Shown: piece after piece, positions 24,271 to 37,904 of the stretch
Layout of the letters: every line of letters begins with the position of its first letter
How positions within the stretch are numbered: the stretch's first letter is position 1
Assembly: GCA_018881555.1 (NCBI GenBank)
Contig: JACAXG010000025.1
Span: 7,943,899 to 8,007,898, forward strand
Direction: 5' to 3'
Origin: Amblyornis subalaris
Taxonomy: Eukaryota > Chordata > Aves > Passeriformes > Ptilonorhynchidae
Length of the DNA: 64,000 nt
Made by a program: the position numbers and the translations under genes
The notes under the pieces: model-generated
What the model was told of the DNA's origin: nothing
The model's input: the letters and a program-made list of their open reading frames with translations, nothing else
Database searches by the model: none

Positions 24271-25985
24271 AAAGAAGACAGCAATTAATTGTTCATCACA
24301 TTTACAGAGTAAAAGACAAGTAGTTGGCTCTATTTGTAGAAGAGGAGGTTTATTTAGGTCAGACTCTAGGGAATTTTTCCCTAAATATGGACAGTTGAGG
24401 ATGGGAACATGTCCCAGGAATACTTGTTGAACTGNGTTCACTAAAAATGCTTACAATTAAAAAAACCAGCTTTCAGGAACATCTTGGGATATTCAGTTGT
24501 GCCACAGAAAAAGGGAAGGAGTAATGAAAAATGAAGCTGTGTATTTTCTTAAAGTCCCTTGCAGGGGTACATTAAATTTCTGTGATTCTCAAAGGCTTCA
24601 GGAACAAACCCAAGGTGATATTGGGAGGGAGGGGGAAAATAAAAGAACAAACCAGCAAAAAGCAAAGCTGACCTCCAGGTTGCTGCTCGTCTCACAACTT
24701 CTGGTTCTTTTAGAAAAGCTGAAATGACTTTGCAAAAGGATTCAGAAGAATATGCTTTTTTTGGACAGTGATTCAAACCTGAAGCTGTGCTGTAGGTGCT
24801 CTGAACCGCTCCCAGAAAAGCCTCCTACTTGGCTCTTTAGGCTTAGAAAACAGCCTTCCCAGCTAAATCAACCTTCCTGAACATCAATCTCTGCTCTTGA
24901 TAATAATGACAAATCTTAGAATGCTAACTACTTCACTTGAAAAACAAGCAAAATCCTGCTTGCACTGAGGGATAATATATGTGACACATATTAGACATGG
25001 ACTGGACCAAAGTTCCCTTTCTNTAAGCTGTCTGTGGCTCACAGACCCTTGCACTTAATCAACTACTGGAGCTGGGGAAACGTTTCCTTTGCCTGAGCAT
25101 CGCTGAAGTGACATCACTGGTGCGAAGAAGAAAATTTGCGCGATGATTGCAACCAGAAGTTTCTGTGCCATTGGCGTGTTGTGTAGAACAACTGAGCAGA
25201 AACTCATTTCGCCACTGAGAGGCGTGACTTGCAAAATACGCTCCAAGGTAGCCTTTGGTCATTCACTGCATGCCTTGTCTCTCACAGACTCTCACAGTCT
25301 GCCCTGCCCTTGCCGAACAGCTCTTGTGGCTGACAGCCATGGGGGCAATGACCGCCGTGGAACACTCACACACTAAAGACAGCGGCACGCAAAACTAACT
25401 CTGCAGCTTTTATGGTGCAGTGCTAAAACAGGTGATTCACCACAGAATAACTCAAATCGATAAGAGATTTTTCAAAAAAGAATGAGACAAGAACAAGGAT
25501 GCTTCGTTTGTTTGTACAACTAGGGACAAATGGCATGGAAATCAAGGCAAACACCTACCAAGGCTAGGTGCAACCATTTAACTTGCAGGACTGAAGTAAT
25601 GTACATCAGATAAGCATGAGCTTGCTTGTCACATTATTTGGAATTTATACCAGCCTCTCAGTATATCTTTGCCCTCAGGTAAACTTGCACCCACCGACAG
25701 AAATACAGCTAGGAAATCATAGAAGTCTATACTTAAATTCCTCTCTTAAAAGTTAATAGGCATGTTGAGAAGCTAATGTCCTTTTAGCTTTTAACATTAT
25801 GATGCTCCCAGAGGAGGTGGATGATGTGATGAAACAAGAAAAGCTTTCTCAACAGATGTGTGCTGCTTATTATTATCCACTGGACAACAAAATTTACTGA
25901 CATACTCTTTGGTGAATGAACTCAAAAGTGAGCATTTCTTTCCCTTCCCAAGATAAGAACGTCACTCCAGTGAAAACCAATTTTA
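24271..25985. other. Non-coding stretch, with a modestly CpG-enriched patch at 25080-25360
   Basis: Mostly unique AT-rich sequence. Between about 25080 and 25360 roughly a dozen CpGs occur in 280 bp (for example TTGCGCGATG near 25136, TTTCGCCACTGAG near 25208, GACCGCCGTGG near 25351), against roughly one per 100 bp around it. That patch is open in overlapping frames on both strands and contains CRE-like TGACATCAC. A weak regulatory element is possible; no transcript is called. Confidence 0.4.
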
Positions 25986-25989
25986 CTCC

Positions 25990-26007
25990 TTTTTTTTTTT
26001 TTTTTTT
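25990..26007. repeat. Poly-T run (18 nt)
   Basis: Eighteen consecutive T. To its right are AAATAAAAAG and a short inverted repeat (TTTGCAGG at 26029-26036 against CCTGCAAA at 26045-26052). Read on the minus strand this is sequence ending in a poly-A tract, as in a retroposed copy, but I do not recognise the body. Confidence 0.9.
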
Positions 26008-26052
26008 AAATAAAAAGCCGCCGGTGTTTTTGCAGGGGCAGGTTCCTGCAAA

Positions 26053-29000
26053 CAGGAGGAGGCGCATCACACCTTATATTATTACAGTAAAATTACCTGC
26101 CACAATCAAGGCTTCTTCTATCTGAGTAAAGAACAACACTGCTTACATCACCAGCTCCTGCCTGCACAACCTGTAGGAGTCAGGGATCATCTTTCCTCTG
26201 CCCAGGACTAGTAAATGTTTCTAACGATAGCTAAAAAACCTCTGGTATGGGGGGGAAGTCGTTGTCTGCTATAACATTTATAGTAGTTATACACATTAAA
26301 ATGTTGGAGAAACATGATCCAGTGATACAGTGAAACTGGCTCAGTAAGAACTGCTGCAAGATTGGGAGGCTGATGCAAAGGTATTTTTAAGTGAGCAATT
26401 AAAAGCAGCCGTCCGATAGTTTGCCGCTCGTAAAATTAGTAAGGCATAGAAACAAAAATATTTTGGGAAATTTAACATCAGGAGTGCTAATGTGGAAAGA
26501 AGAACACGTTCCAGATGACTGAGGCTTTGGTAAACTTAATGCTAACCATGTACTGTAAATACTCTACTATGAAGCCACACAGCTACAACCCAGCGTGGTG
26601 AATACAGATTGTGTGCAAAGTTTAACATGTTTAGTTTGTAGGCTGATCATCAAGCTATGAGTAAACCTGCTTTATGTTCCTTTTCTTCTGACTATTCTTC
26701 TTGTGAAACACAATGAACTGAAAGAAAAACTGAATTACAGCCTGACTTGAGATCTGTATCTTATTTTGGATCACTTAAGCTGCATCCCTGGATTTTTACT
26801 ATACTATTCTACAGTTTTACAAACATAACAGATGCTTGGTGTACTTCAATTGCCATCAGTAGCTCTGCATATTCCTATAGCTGTCCTCAAACACAAATGC
26901 GTAGCAAAGCTTTCTGAGGAAGCTCTTCAGCTTGTGGTTTGGTTAAAAGGAAAAATCGAAATTATAAACATATACCTTGTAAAACAGCACAATAAAAACC
27001 TTAAATTTATCCAAGCAGCAAACTGAATACCTGTCAAAGGAGAGAAACAAAACTCAACAAGAAGCCCAGTTCAGTGGCTCCTACCCACCTATACCTTTAC
27101 ATTATCTGTGGTATAATATTACCTTGAAAAAGTGCCCTCACACTATAGTTCCTTGAACTAGTAAATTTTCGCAATTCCCACACAATATACAAAACCCAAC
27201 TGCAGAAATGCAGTTCTATTCAGTGAGGAATGACACCCTATAATCAACACTTTCAGGCTATTCCGCAGTCTAAAATCTGTGCTAGTAAAAATCCCTCAGG
27301 AGGGGAAGCTGATAAATTCTTTTCTACACCTTAGGCTTGGACTCCACAAACGTCATTGTGGGATCCACGGAGGCCATCTCTCAGCAGTTACCTCAGAAAG
27401 TTTGCCAGGGCAAAAGTACTCCACATGCCCTTTCCTTGAACAGGTAGCACATGGTATATGTATATCACCATGGTGGTTTTGATACTAGAGTATTACNAGA
27501 CCTAAAGCCAGATTTACTCTATTATCAATCAGTTTCTCTGAAAAAGTTGAATTTATAACACAAATTTTAGAAATTCTTTGTCACTGAATGACCTCCAAGC
27601 AGTTTACACGTCTAATGTCAGAGAAGTCCTAANAAGTTTAGTTCAATATAAATCCTGTTTTTCAGCTGCATATAAAAAAGCATAGCCCAGTGAAGAATTC
27701 AAGATCGTGTCCCCAAATCTGTCAGCTTTGAGTGCCGTTACTTAACCTTCAAGCCACACCACTGAGAGAGGCGTATGCTAACTAGTTGTAAAGATTATGT
27801 GTTAAGAATTTTTTTATTTTTTGTTTCAAAAATAAATTATTGTTTCTGACAGCTTTCTGTACATTCCCCAAGACAAGGAAAAAAGAATTAGAGGCTACAA
27901 GCCAAATCTAGAAAAATATATTTTCAGTGATGCACTTCACTCACGAGACATTGCTTACTTTTGAAAAAAACCACACTTAAGCTGAAGAAGAGACATTCCT
28001 CTCTGGCTCACATGATACACAGCAATGCATAAGTGGAGTATTTTCTTAAGTTTGAAAAAGTGGGTTTTGCTAGCAACACTGCTTATGGATGGCNCTCCAT
28101 CCCTTTGGTCTCAAACAACTGCCATGTCTTTGCAATTTGGTGGAAAACAGCTGCTAAAGGTTTCTGAAACTGGCAGTTAAAAAACACCTCCTACAAATTT
28201 GGCTTCCTCCTCCTGTTCCCTCTCCTGGAAGTCACGACACTCGCCCTCAGGCTGTCAGGGTTCTTCCCCACAGTGACACAAGAAGTCCCATGTCCCTCAC
28301 GCAGAGCAAGGCAGCGTGATTTCTGGAGAAAGAGCTGCACCAAAGTGGCTTTGCAGTGCTCAGAGCAAGCTGCCCAGGGTCTCCAGAGAAAACTCATCAC
28401 CTCATAACCTTATCCTGCTTCTGTCTCCACAGCATTTTTGGGACACATCCACCCTCCATCCCAGAGGATGCATCTGCACATGCATCTGACAGGGAAAAAC
28501 TCACAGTGCCAAGGGAGCCACAGGCAACACAACAAATGACAACTTTGCTTTCAGCTTTCCAGGAATGTGCAAGAGAGGTTCACGTTGGGTCCACTGGAAG
28601 CTGTGCCGCAAACAGGGCTTTTACAGGACCATCTCATGTCCCTGAGAAAAATCCTTTGCCTTCTAGCANGTGTCATGGGAACAGGTTGTGAGCAAGGATA
28701 CTGGCAAGGATCCCTCCAATGCTCAGCAGAACCTGGCTTNGTGTTCCCGGGTTACGGCCATGCACTTACCCTACTGCCAGCAGGTAATGGGGTAGTGAGG
28801 TGACACAGGGACCTCACTGCAGCAACTGGGATTTTTATCTCATGAACACAGAGGCTNGTTACAGGCGGGCAGGGATCGTGGCCTTTTCCATCATTCTAAT
28901 GCATTTCCTGCCTCAAAGGCTCTGGTTATGTGAATTAAATGGTGACTGAGAGGTCCTGAGGCAGCTGAGCAGGACCCAAAGCCCATTGTCCACCATCTCC

Positions 29001-32000
29001 TTCCCTCATGAGGCCATGCCTCATGTGAGGTAAGTGCAAAAGCCTGATTTTCAGTAAATTCAATTNCTTTAAAGCTCTCTGTAAAAGGAAAGCACACGAG
29101 TGCAGACATTCACCATGTCAGCTGAAGAAGGAAGTGAGACAGCCAAACTTCAGTACACAAGGAAGGGTTGATTTACATACCTGCGCATCTCCTTCTCTTA
29201 CTGTGGTACCCCATTTCCCCGCCCCCGGCAAGGAAGGGCTGGTTCGCAGCAAGGCCCACAAGGCCACCCCCACCTTTAGACTGGGCAGCCAATTGCTGCT
29301 TCTAATCCCGAGTTTTGTCTGCCTTACCCTCAGCAGGGCATGATTTTGGGTCTTGTCCCAAAATGCTGTTTTATGCAATTTCTGGGGGCCTCAGTAACTT
29401 TTGAAACCTTTTCTGCATTGTCAAACATGGTGGAAAAACAGCGAGCGGGTTTAAGTCTATCCTGGTGAGGGAGCGGGGTGAATTCGGAGACTGTGTGATC
29501 CCACAGCCTCATTTGCTTGGAAAATCAGGCTGAAAATCCCAAATAGAAACAGAAAAGCCTGTCAAAGTTTGTTTCTAAGATCTGCTGGAAGGAGAGTGCG
29601 GGCTATGAGGAAGAGCTCCAGGAAGGAGCTAGCCTATTTCCTCTTCCCATCCCATATGCAGGGCTATGGCTGAAGGCTCCCCCTCTCCCCCTGCAATATG
29701 GAGACTGCATCTCCCTTGGCCTGGCTCAAACCAGAGGGGTCCATCCCACAGGTGACTGAGCATTAGACAGAAAATGAGCAGACACAGGGAGGGAAGTTAA
29801 CCAAGCCCTTCCTGAGGTACAAAAATCACATTCCTTCAGATCCAAAACCCTCAGTGTTCTCTTCAGTCAGGACTGGGGTTTTTTCCCCAATACAAATAAC
29901 CCACTTTCCCTTTTTAAAAGTGAAATTCAGAACAAAGCCCACGAGTACCCCGCAATCCAGAAGGCACAGAGGGGCTTTCCTGTTTCACTTTCCCCAGCCC
30001 TCCACAGTCCCCCTCTGCAGGGTCACCTCCTCCTCACACGTGTCCACCCTTGGCATTATAAAGTAACAGAAAAACCCCCAGGACCCAGGTGAGCCCCAAC
30101 CACTGCCACTGTATATCTGAACTCTAGACAGGACTAAACACAAGGCACAATGATGATTTGTTTCTAGTAGTACACAAATTTACTAGAAAAAACCTCACAA
30201 GTAGCAGAGGGTGAAGTTGCTGGCGTTCACAAACTGTTCACAGAAATACAGCCATGCTAGTAGGGCTTCATTTGCTGTTCAAGCATANGCAGCCTCGGAT
30301 CCCTAAACTGTCAGCAGTTTACTGGCATACGTACAACTGACAAAACCACTCAGACTCTTTTGCAAAAATTTCCAATCCTCCCATGATGTTCCAATTAGGG
30401 CTGCTACTAATAACTGTCAGCTTTGCGAATAATTTCACATAATTCACTTGGGCAGAAATCTTCCTTACAAATCCATGTCTCGGATTGAAGAAACCGACCA
30501 TCACTCGCTCTCACACCACAACACAGTCACATTTCATCCCTTTAACTTTCACCTCAGTGCCCAACAGTGCTGCCCTGGTGACACTTTTCCATGTNTTGCA
30601 TTACAATATGCACAGGAACATGTGTTAGTGGGAGGACCCAGAGCAGCAGCCACTCGTCTTCAGGTCCAATACAACCTTCTTCCCAGCTGAAGAACTGCCT
30701 GTAGCCTCTCTTAAGCACCTTCTCCCATATGGAATTCAAGAGAGCAGATCCACTCATTAAGTCTGATGCTATCAGTCTATCTTCTTCCTAATCTGAGGGA
30801 AATGATTAAGAGTTGTGAATCTACTCTAGACCAGAAAAGCACAGATATTAAAATGTGCTTAATGGTTCCACAAGCATGACCAGGTGCGTACCTGACATTT
30901 TTGTAATAGTAAAGTTTTTCTCTACTTTCTAATTTACTTTGACTCAGAGAAAATACGTGACAGTCAGTGCAGCATGCAAAATTAAATCTTGGCCTAGCAA
31001 TCAGAGACAAAACAGTCAACAAAAGCTGAAGAATTTCTTTCATCTTCTGTTTTTTGTTTTAAGAAATGCCTATCTACTTTGAGCTTTAGATTGGGAAGCT
31101 TTTGATCTTGCAGGGCAATGGAAAGGAAACCTCTGCAGAAGTTCGCAGCTAATGCTCTGTTGGCAGAGGGCAAACTTTCCTCATCAGAGCAGGCACGGGG
31201 CTGGAGGAGCTTTCTTTGACAGTGAATAGTAGCTGTGGCCTGGGATACATTTATATTGTTACCTGCCCTGAACTGTCACACAGTGGAGCAATATTCTTCT
31301 AGTAAGTGGCCACATTCCTTTTCAGAGGTGGGTGAAATGACTCATTTTCTATATACAGACTTGTTGAAGTACAAAATGAGGCTGGTTTTTTTTCTTGCAG
31401 TTGTTCTCAACATATGCTTTTCCATTTCTCATTATTATGTTAGTGAAACTGTATGCTGACTATTTATCAGACTGAAGTACAAGTTAGCTGTGCCATTCCT
31501 CATAAATGTAGATTTAAAAAGTTTCTCATCTTTACTGTAAAACTTTGGTGATTCGGAAGTGATCTAACAAGAGCATTTCTAGACAAGTAATTTACCAGTT
31601 TGTCAGGTCCAGTTTAGTTGTTCAAGGGTTACAGGATTAAAAAAACAATCCATCTATGTTTATATANAGTAATACATTAGAATATAATAGAATACAGTCA
31701 ACAAGGTAAATCTCTTTTGTGTATTCTCCACTTGTCTGTAAGCCATCTGCAGCTGGGAAATTTCATTGTTAGAAGTCCATTAATGAGATCAATGCAAGCT
31801 ATACCCACAAAGGATTAGTTGGCTCATATGCTATTGAAAGACTCTTGGGTTCAGCAAACTGTTTTGGTTCTCATGTGCAGTTATGCCTAACCATGCCNCT
31901 CCTTTCCTCCTCCAACAATCCAAAACCTGGAAATGGAAGCATTCCTGTTTTTCCTCAATATCAACTTTCACACACACAAAAATCATGCAATAAATAGATT

Positions 32001-33699
32001 CAGGGATTCTAAATTTATCTTCAGTGGATACTCTGGGAATGATGGGGGAGGTATGTAAAAGGGAAGGCTCTCTGTCAGATATTGCATCTACTGTATTTAT
32101 TAACTTACTTTTTCTCTGCTCTCCTTTGTGATTTAGGGCTAGTTATGTATGCATCAGTATTAGTTTTGGTTCCTGAGCAAGCCCAGCTGCAGTCGCTGTC
32201 ACCTCGTATCAAGAGCATTTATTGGCTNTCTTGTACACTCCACTTACACCCAAGAAGTCATAACTTCTATTTCTGGTAATAACAGAAGCAGGTGAAAAAA
32301 AAATTAATAGACAGCAACAANAAAGACACTCCCTCTAATTTCATCCCCTAGTGTAAAGCAGCAGAAGGACAATAACCACAGAGCTGCAGAGCACAAAANT
32401 CTGCTTGTTCCTCTGGGGAAGAAAAAAACCATCAAAAATGTGCATTTGCCATGGAAGAAAGACTGCCCTTCTGGTTGTGTCTGAACTCACATGACAGATA
32501 CAAGTTGACATAACGCTGCAGTTATTTATCACACAGATGCTTAAAGATGCCTCTTAATAAAGTACGGTAATCACACACAGTACCACAAATCCACCAGACC
32601 ATGAAAGCTAATATTTACTTAATACTAAATACCCAATGACCATGCAAGCCTCTGAGGAACCAAATTTGGTTACTGCTTTGCTACTTGGGAAGACAGAGCT
32701 TCAGAGAAAATAGATTATTTGGATTTTTTTACCAAGCTATTCAGCTTTACATTTTCCATCAAATAGTCAGTCACAGCATACAAGTTTTCCATTTCCAGAA
32801 ATACTGTGCTTTCAGCATGTCAAATGCCAGTAAAATGGATTTTCACCATTGCATTTAGTTTTGCATTGGTTTAGCACTTATACAGAAACAGGAGAGAGAA
32901 AGGGTTTGAAGAACAAAGCAGACCTTGATCCGAGTCGTGTCTGTGCACCAGGAGGTAAGGAAGGAGCTGGAGGAAAGAAGGGTCCCTTGCTGCACCCTTT
33001 GTCCCGCTTCCACCCTGCTTTTCCTGCCCAGGTGGCATTTCCCGCCTTGCCTTTGCGAGGGACAGCATGAAGAAACCTTTATCCACTTTTCATCTGTTTC
33101 TTTAATGAATTTACACATACCATGGCCCTACATATGCCACATAACCTTTAATTTTATTTTTTTTAATGTATTGTTAACGTCAATTTTTATCGCNGAGAGA
33201 GAAAAGTGTTACTGAGAGACAGCTTTCCTCTCTGACCAGTTTCTGTGCGGGTACAAGCACACTAGCACAGTGCAGGGCTGTGTAAGAACTCCAGAGCTAG
33301 CTTGGATACCAGGAAAAGTACAAACAGATTAGTTCTTTGCTTGAGCAAATGGCTCATTTTCCCCTCACCACTTGGTGTTGCTTCATACAGCAGTGGAAAA
33401 ACCTGAATTTGAAGAAATTGCAATTCAATTGAAGCAGGCAACAACTGAGGCAAAAATCTTCACATACNTTATTTGCTTAGTTCTATCCANTATGCAAAGA
33501 TAAATGCCATAAACAGCAGGAAGGAAGCAAGCTGCTTTGGGATACTGGGAAATACAGTGTCAGTAAACGCAGTGGGCTATACGTGGATAAAACCCATAGA
33601 GTCTGTGCATACACAGTTATGTGATCTAAGTTACCCTTTATTACTCAGGAGAGAGATCTTGAAACCATAACATGGAATTCTCTGAAAGTGCCAAATTGA
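26053..33699. other. Non-coding stretch, no gene recognised
   Basis: Unique sequence of about 7.6 kb. A moderately GC-rich stretch at 28190-29750 carries many short overlapping frames on both strands without recognisable domains. The rest is AT-rich. No RNA gene or clear promoter is seen. A weak MIR-like segment at 32648-32722 is listed separately. Confidence 0.5.
32648..32722 (-). mobile_element. Possible decayed MIR-type SINE
   Basis: The order CCTCTGAGGAA, then CTACTTGGGAAGACAGAG, then TTCAGAGAAAATAGATTATTTGG parallels the reverse complement of the MIR core and 3' region (tgaggtag, then ttttacagatgggaaactgagg, then cacagagaaattaagtgacttg). Similarity is weak and this could be chance. It is less convincing than the copy at 37.9 kb. 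Confidence 0.3.
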
Positions 33700-34300
33700 A
33701 TGCTTGGGGATGGGAAAAGGGAAAAACAATGTCAGGGATGGTTACAAAAGAAACAGAGAACATCATCTCTCTGCATATAAACCGAGTTTTGCCCACATCT
33801 TCAATAATGCGCGCAGTTCTGAAATGGATCTGAGATAATTAGAAAAAGACAGGGAGAAAGAAGACATAAGTAGCAGAGGTACAAAACAGTTTCTTTACAA
33901 GAAGAGATTATCCAGATGAGGACTTTGCAGCCTGCAAGAGAGATCACTGTGGAGAAGAATATGATTATGGTCTAGTATCAGGAATAGCACAGAGACAGTG
34001 AGCGGGAACAACTGTTCTCATGATGCAAGAAACAGGGGGCACCAAATGAAATGGTCGGACAGTTTGCTTAAAACAAGTGGGGCCAATTTTATTTTTTTTT
34101 ATTATACACTACATAATTAAGTTGTGGAACTTATTGCTACAGGATGTTTTGAAAGCCAAAAGCATAAATGGATTAAAAGAAAAGCAATTAGAGAAATTCA
34201 TGGAAGAAAGGTCCACCATGGGCTATTAAAGGCAATGATGCAGATACAACCTCTGGCTCAAGCAGTACCCAAATGGCCGGCTGCCAGAAGCTGGAAAGAA
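33700..34300 (+). mobile_element. Old CR1-like LINE fragment, 3' part of ORF2 and 3' end
   Basis: Landmarks follow CR1 order. They are AGAACATCATCTCTCTGCAT near 33757, GAGTTTTGCCCACATCTTCA with CGCAGTTCTG near 33784-33820 (where CR1 encodes a His-Pro-Leu-type then Cys/Val-Gln-Phe-Trp block), AAGAAACAGGGGGCACCAAA near 34026, AAGTTGTGGAACTTATTGC near 34119, CTACAGGATGTTTTGAAAGC near 34137, AATTCATGGAAGAAAGGTCC at 34195, CAACCTCTGGCTCAAGCAG near 34248 and CAGAAGCTGGAAAG near 34285. The copy is heavily diverged, with a T/A-rich insertion near 34090. The 142-codon open frame at 34124-34552 lies partly in this element and is not a gene. It is an amniote-age CR1 rather than a young avian one. Confidence 0.8.
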
Positions 34301-34302
34301 TA

Positions 34303-34322
34303 CTGCTGCTGCTGCTGCTGCT
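34303..34322. repeat. (CTG)6 trinucleotide repeat
   Basis: Six CTG units plus CT immediately follow the CR1 3' end. This short microsatellite is probably seeded at the end of the retroelement. It lies within an open frame that is otherwise CR1-derived. Confidence 0.95.
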
Positions 34323-37300
34323 CTACACTGGCCAGCAGCAGATGCTTTAAGAAAAGAGAGCGAAGGACCAAGCTCTGGTCTGAGTCAGGGAAGGTCTCTT
34401 CTGTGACCCAGTGTAGCTGTTTCAATGCTCTTCTGAAATGGACNAATTTGTCTTTGATAATCTGGTGCTTATTAATATCCAAATTTAATTCCCTCCCTAT
34501 ACCAGAAATTAACATAAATATTACAGACATATTACAAAGAGCAATTATTTAAAGTAATGTGATTACCTATACTTCATACTTTTAGATTGTCTTTAATCTG
34601 GGAATTGCTACATGACTTAAAAGCCACTCAGCTAAAGCTACTGCTGCATGAAATTTCATGTCCATGACAAAAGCTTTATATGGCATTACAATAATGCTTC
34701 TGTGTTGAAAGGCACCAGAAAAACTTCTTGCTAAATGCACAACAGTTATTGCTTGGAGGAAGAGAAATGTATCAAAGCAATGAAAGGCCCCATCTTCTCT
34801 CACATATATCAGTATAAACTAAATCAACTGCAATGAATTTCCATAGATCAGCAATGCCATAGAAGGACAGGATCACCTCATAAAAGCCATTAAAGACATG
34901 CTAGATCGTCTCAACAATACAAATTAACAACTGCATTCTTGCATGTTNCTCTAAGGGCAGGGAAATACGCAGAAAAATCAATTACTGAAATAATAGCTGA
35001 TCAATAATTCAGGGTTATGCAGAAATGCATATGCACAAGGCAACACAAATCACTGTCAACTTCTTGAGTCCTTCTGTTTCTGCTTTAATGTTTCCCTAGC
35101 ATAGTTTTAGCATACTGAGTTATTCAGGTGCTTAAGGAACAAGATGAATCAATTTCATCGAAGTGAGATTTGTTCCTCCTCTGCATTTTCAAAAAACAGG
35201 GAAGANGAGATTCAGGTAGGTGGACAGATTTGAAGTGAGAGCGATTTGCACTAAACCTTTTACAACTTTGTAAGAGTTTTCAGTTTTTGAAAAGTGTCCA
35301 TTCCACTTCTCTCAGACACTCCTCCCAAGACAGGCTGGAGAGGGCCCTGTTCTCAAGCATTCCACAAAACTTTGTGGGGAAAAAATACATCGAAAGAAAA
35401 ATGTTAAACAAAGGAAAACGTTACATCACCCTAAGGGGACAGCTTTTGAAACTCAAGATTCACATTCAAAAGACTTAACATAGTCGGCTTCTAAAGCAAG
35501 TCCCTAAAATAAGCTGTAATACACTGGACACAGAAGGGGCAGCTTAACCCCTACTCTAGCTTCTCTGGTTCTTCTGTGTGGAGTGTGAGGTCTGTGTAAG
35601 GTCTGTGAAGGGATGGTTGTACACACCCCTCCTTCGAGAGGGCTTCAAGCTGCAGACCTTGGATGCAAAGAGGAGTGTTGAGGCAATCAGCTCCCAATGT
35701 CCAGAGGAAGATGCTNCTCTGACACAACATTGTAGTTTTATTACAGATAGGAGGTAGATGCCCCATATTCACTCTGATAGTGGTGTACAGCTCATTCTCA
35801 GAGGCTGTACTTCCCAGAGCTACATGCAGGGGAGAACTGGAAGCCCAATATCCAAGACCTAAATCCTCCATGGGCTGAGGTCCTGAAACATTATAGGTGC
35901 ATATACTGCAAAATATTTGATAGTATCTGTAAAACCAGCATCACTGATTACTTATGAAAATATTGAAAGCATTATGTTCAAGCATAGAAAGGTCATGGTA
36001 CAAAGTTCCCAAGCTCAAATTGGTTGAGTTGTTGCTTCATAGTCCAAGCAAATGATCAAAATCACACCAGCTGAGTGCCCCACAGCTGCACTGTCAATAC
36101 AGTTCTATTGCCAAAATCCCAGTGCCCACAAAGCATCATGGGGTTTCCCGCAGCATCTTCACAGCTAAGAAAAAACCAGGTCATCCTTCCTACTCTGCCT
36201 CATGCTGAAAAATCCTTGCACCCAGATCAATACGATTCAAATACAATGAGCCCTTAATGTTGGATGAAAAAGTTGTAGTAAGGGGCCATAGGAAACGCAC
36301 ACCTTCAGCTTCCACTGTTTCTGGGTAAAAGAGCTTTCAGTTACCATGGGAAGACATCTTCCTGCAGTACCATAATCTCCCATCCACCATGATAAATGCA
36401 ATCCAGCATCCTGAAGCAACTCCTACATTGAACAGTTCCCTCTCTCCTCTTGCATGGGCACACAAGCATGCATGCACATGCAGGCACAGACTGACAACAG
36501 CCTGACTCTTCAACTTTTCCCCTGGGCCAGGCATGTGCAAGAGAGGCTGCCTTCTTCCACCTCAACTTTCTCAGGCATGTGGTCTTTTTCAGATGTGTGA
36601 CAGATGAAGACACATTTTAAAAAAGGGATGTTTTAATAGATTCCAATCTGATCTTTGGAANAGCTTGGCTTGATTCCTTGCTTTGCCTGATGCTTCCTTT
36701 CAAGTGAGTCATTTCAGCCTCTCTGTGCCTCAGCTGTGGTCAACACAAACTTGGTACATTTCCCTTTCCAAAGGGGATGGAGGGAAGCATAGCTTCTCCT
36801 GGCCACAGATGGAAGCTGCCAGAGCCCATCATACATTTACATAAACTACTGCAGCATTTGGGGTTTGCGGGTTTTGGGGACTTTGTTTGCTTGTTTTGGC
36901 ACCACTGACATACATCTGCCTCCAGNTCCTGAGCCCCTGACCACCCCTTGGAGCTGGGAACGATGCATGTAGAGACCTGACAGAGTCGATGAAGACTGCC
37001 ACGGAAAATAAGCAGTACTTGGAACCACTGGATCCTTGCTGCTACTGCCTGGGATGCACAAGTACAACAAAGCCAGAACTATGCATAAAGTGAGGGAAAG
37101 GCTCAAAGAAAATCCTTTATGCTTTAACCATCTGACTTCAGTCTAAGGATAATACAACCACAGCTTCTCCAAAGGAAATCAAGGGATGCTAGCTAAGGAA
37201 ATGCAGCTTGATAAGCTTTTCTACACATTTCAACNTTGTTCGTGCAAAGGAGCCTGAAACTTTCTCAACCGACCATCACCATAAGAATGTGAATTATTCT

Positions 37301-37904
37301 TTGAATCTCTGGACAACTAGGGTAAATTTATGGCATTTGGGAGCAGCAACCTTCCTCTAAGACCATGACATATTACAGTAAGAATCAGGGAAGTATTTAA
37401 ATCCCTACAACCTCTTGCTTTAAACATATATCAAGTCCTATTTGTAACAAGCATGGTTTACCTGGAAGCTTGGAAATGCCTGTTGGGAGTAGAAAGGAGA
37501 AGTTATCCACAGCACATTGGATCCAGTTCAGTTAGGACTGTACATCATGCATTTCATTAGGTCAACTGATGAGGGACAAGAGATGACCTATGCTTCCAGT
37601 TATTCATGACAGTGAAACTTCTTTCAAAACTTTTTCATGCCAAATTGTACTTAAGTGCACGNACAATTTAAACTTAAAAAGAAGCAATTTCAGGGAATTG
37701 TAACAGAAAATGATGATTCAGTATCACTAATCGTAGTGANATGTAGTTGATGAGTTATCTATCTCCAGACCTACAAACACTCAAATTATTAAGCAAAAAT
37801 CAGTCTGATCCTAGACAATAGGACAGGAATGGAATGACTGAGGAANGTTACTTTATGAACAAATAGATGTCAGATTTAGCACCAATAGTCTATGACCCCT
37901 TTTA
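34323..37904. other. Non-coding stretch, no gene recognised
   Basis: Unique sequence. A CA/TG alternating patch at about 36450-36486 (CACACAAGCATGCATGCACA) is a short alternating purine-pyrimidine tract. Overlapping minus-strand frames of 60-106 codons have no domain content. Confidence 0.5.

Noticed and set aside
34124..34552. 142-codon plus-strand open frame
   Set aside because: Its left part lies in an old CR1 3' region, partly beyond the end of the LINE protein frame, and it continues through a CTG repeat; not a host gene.
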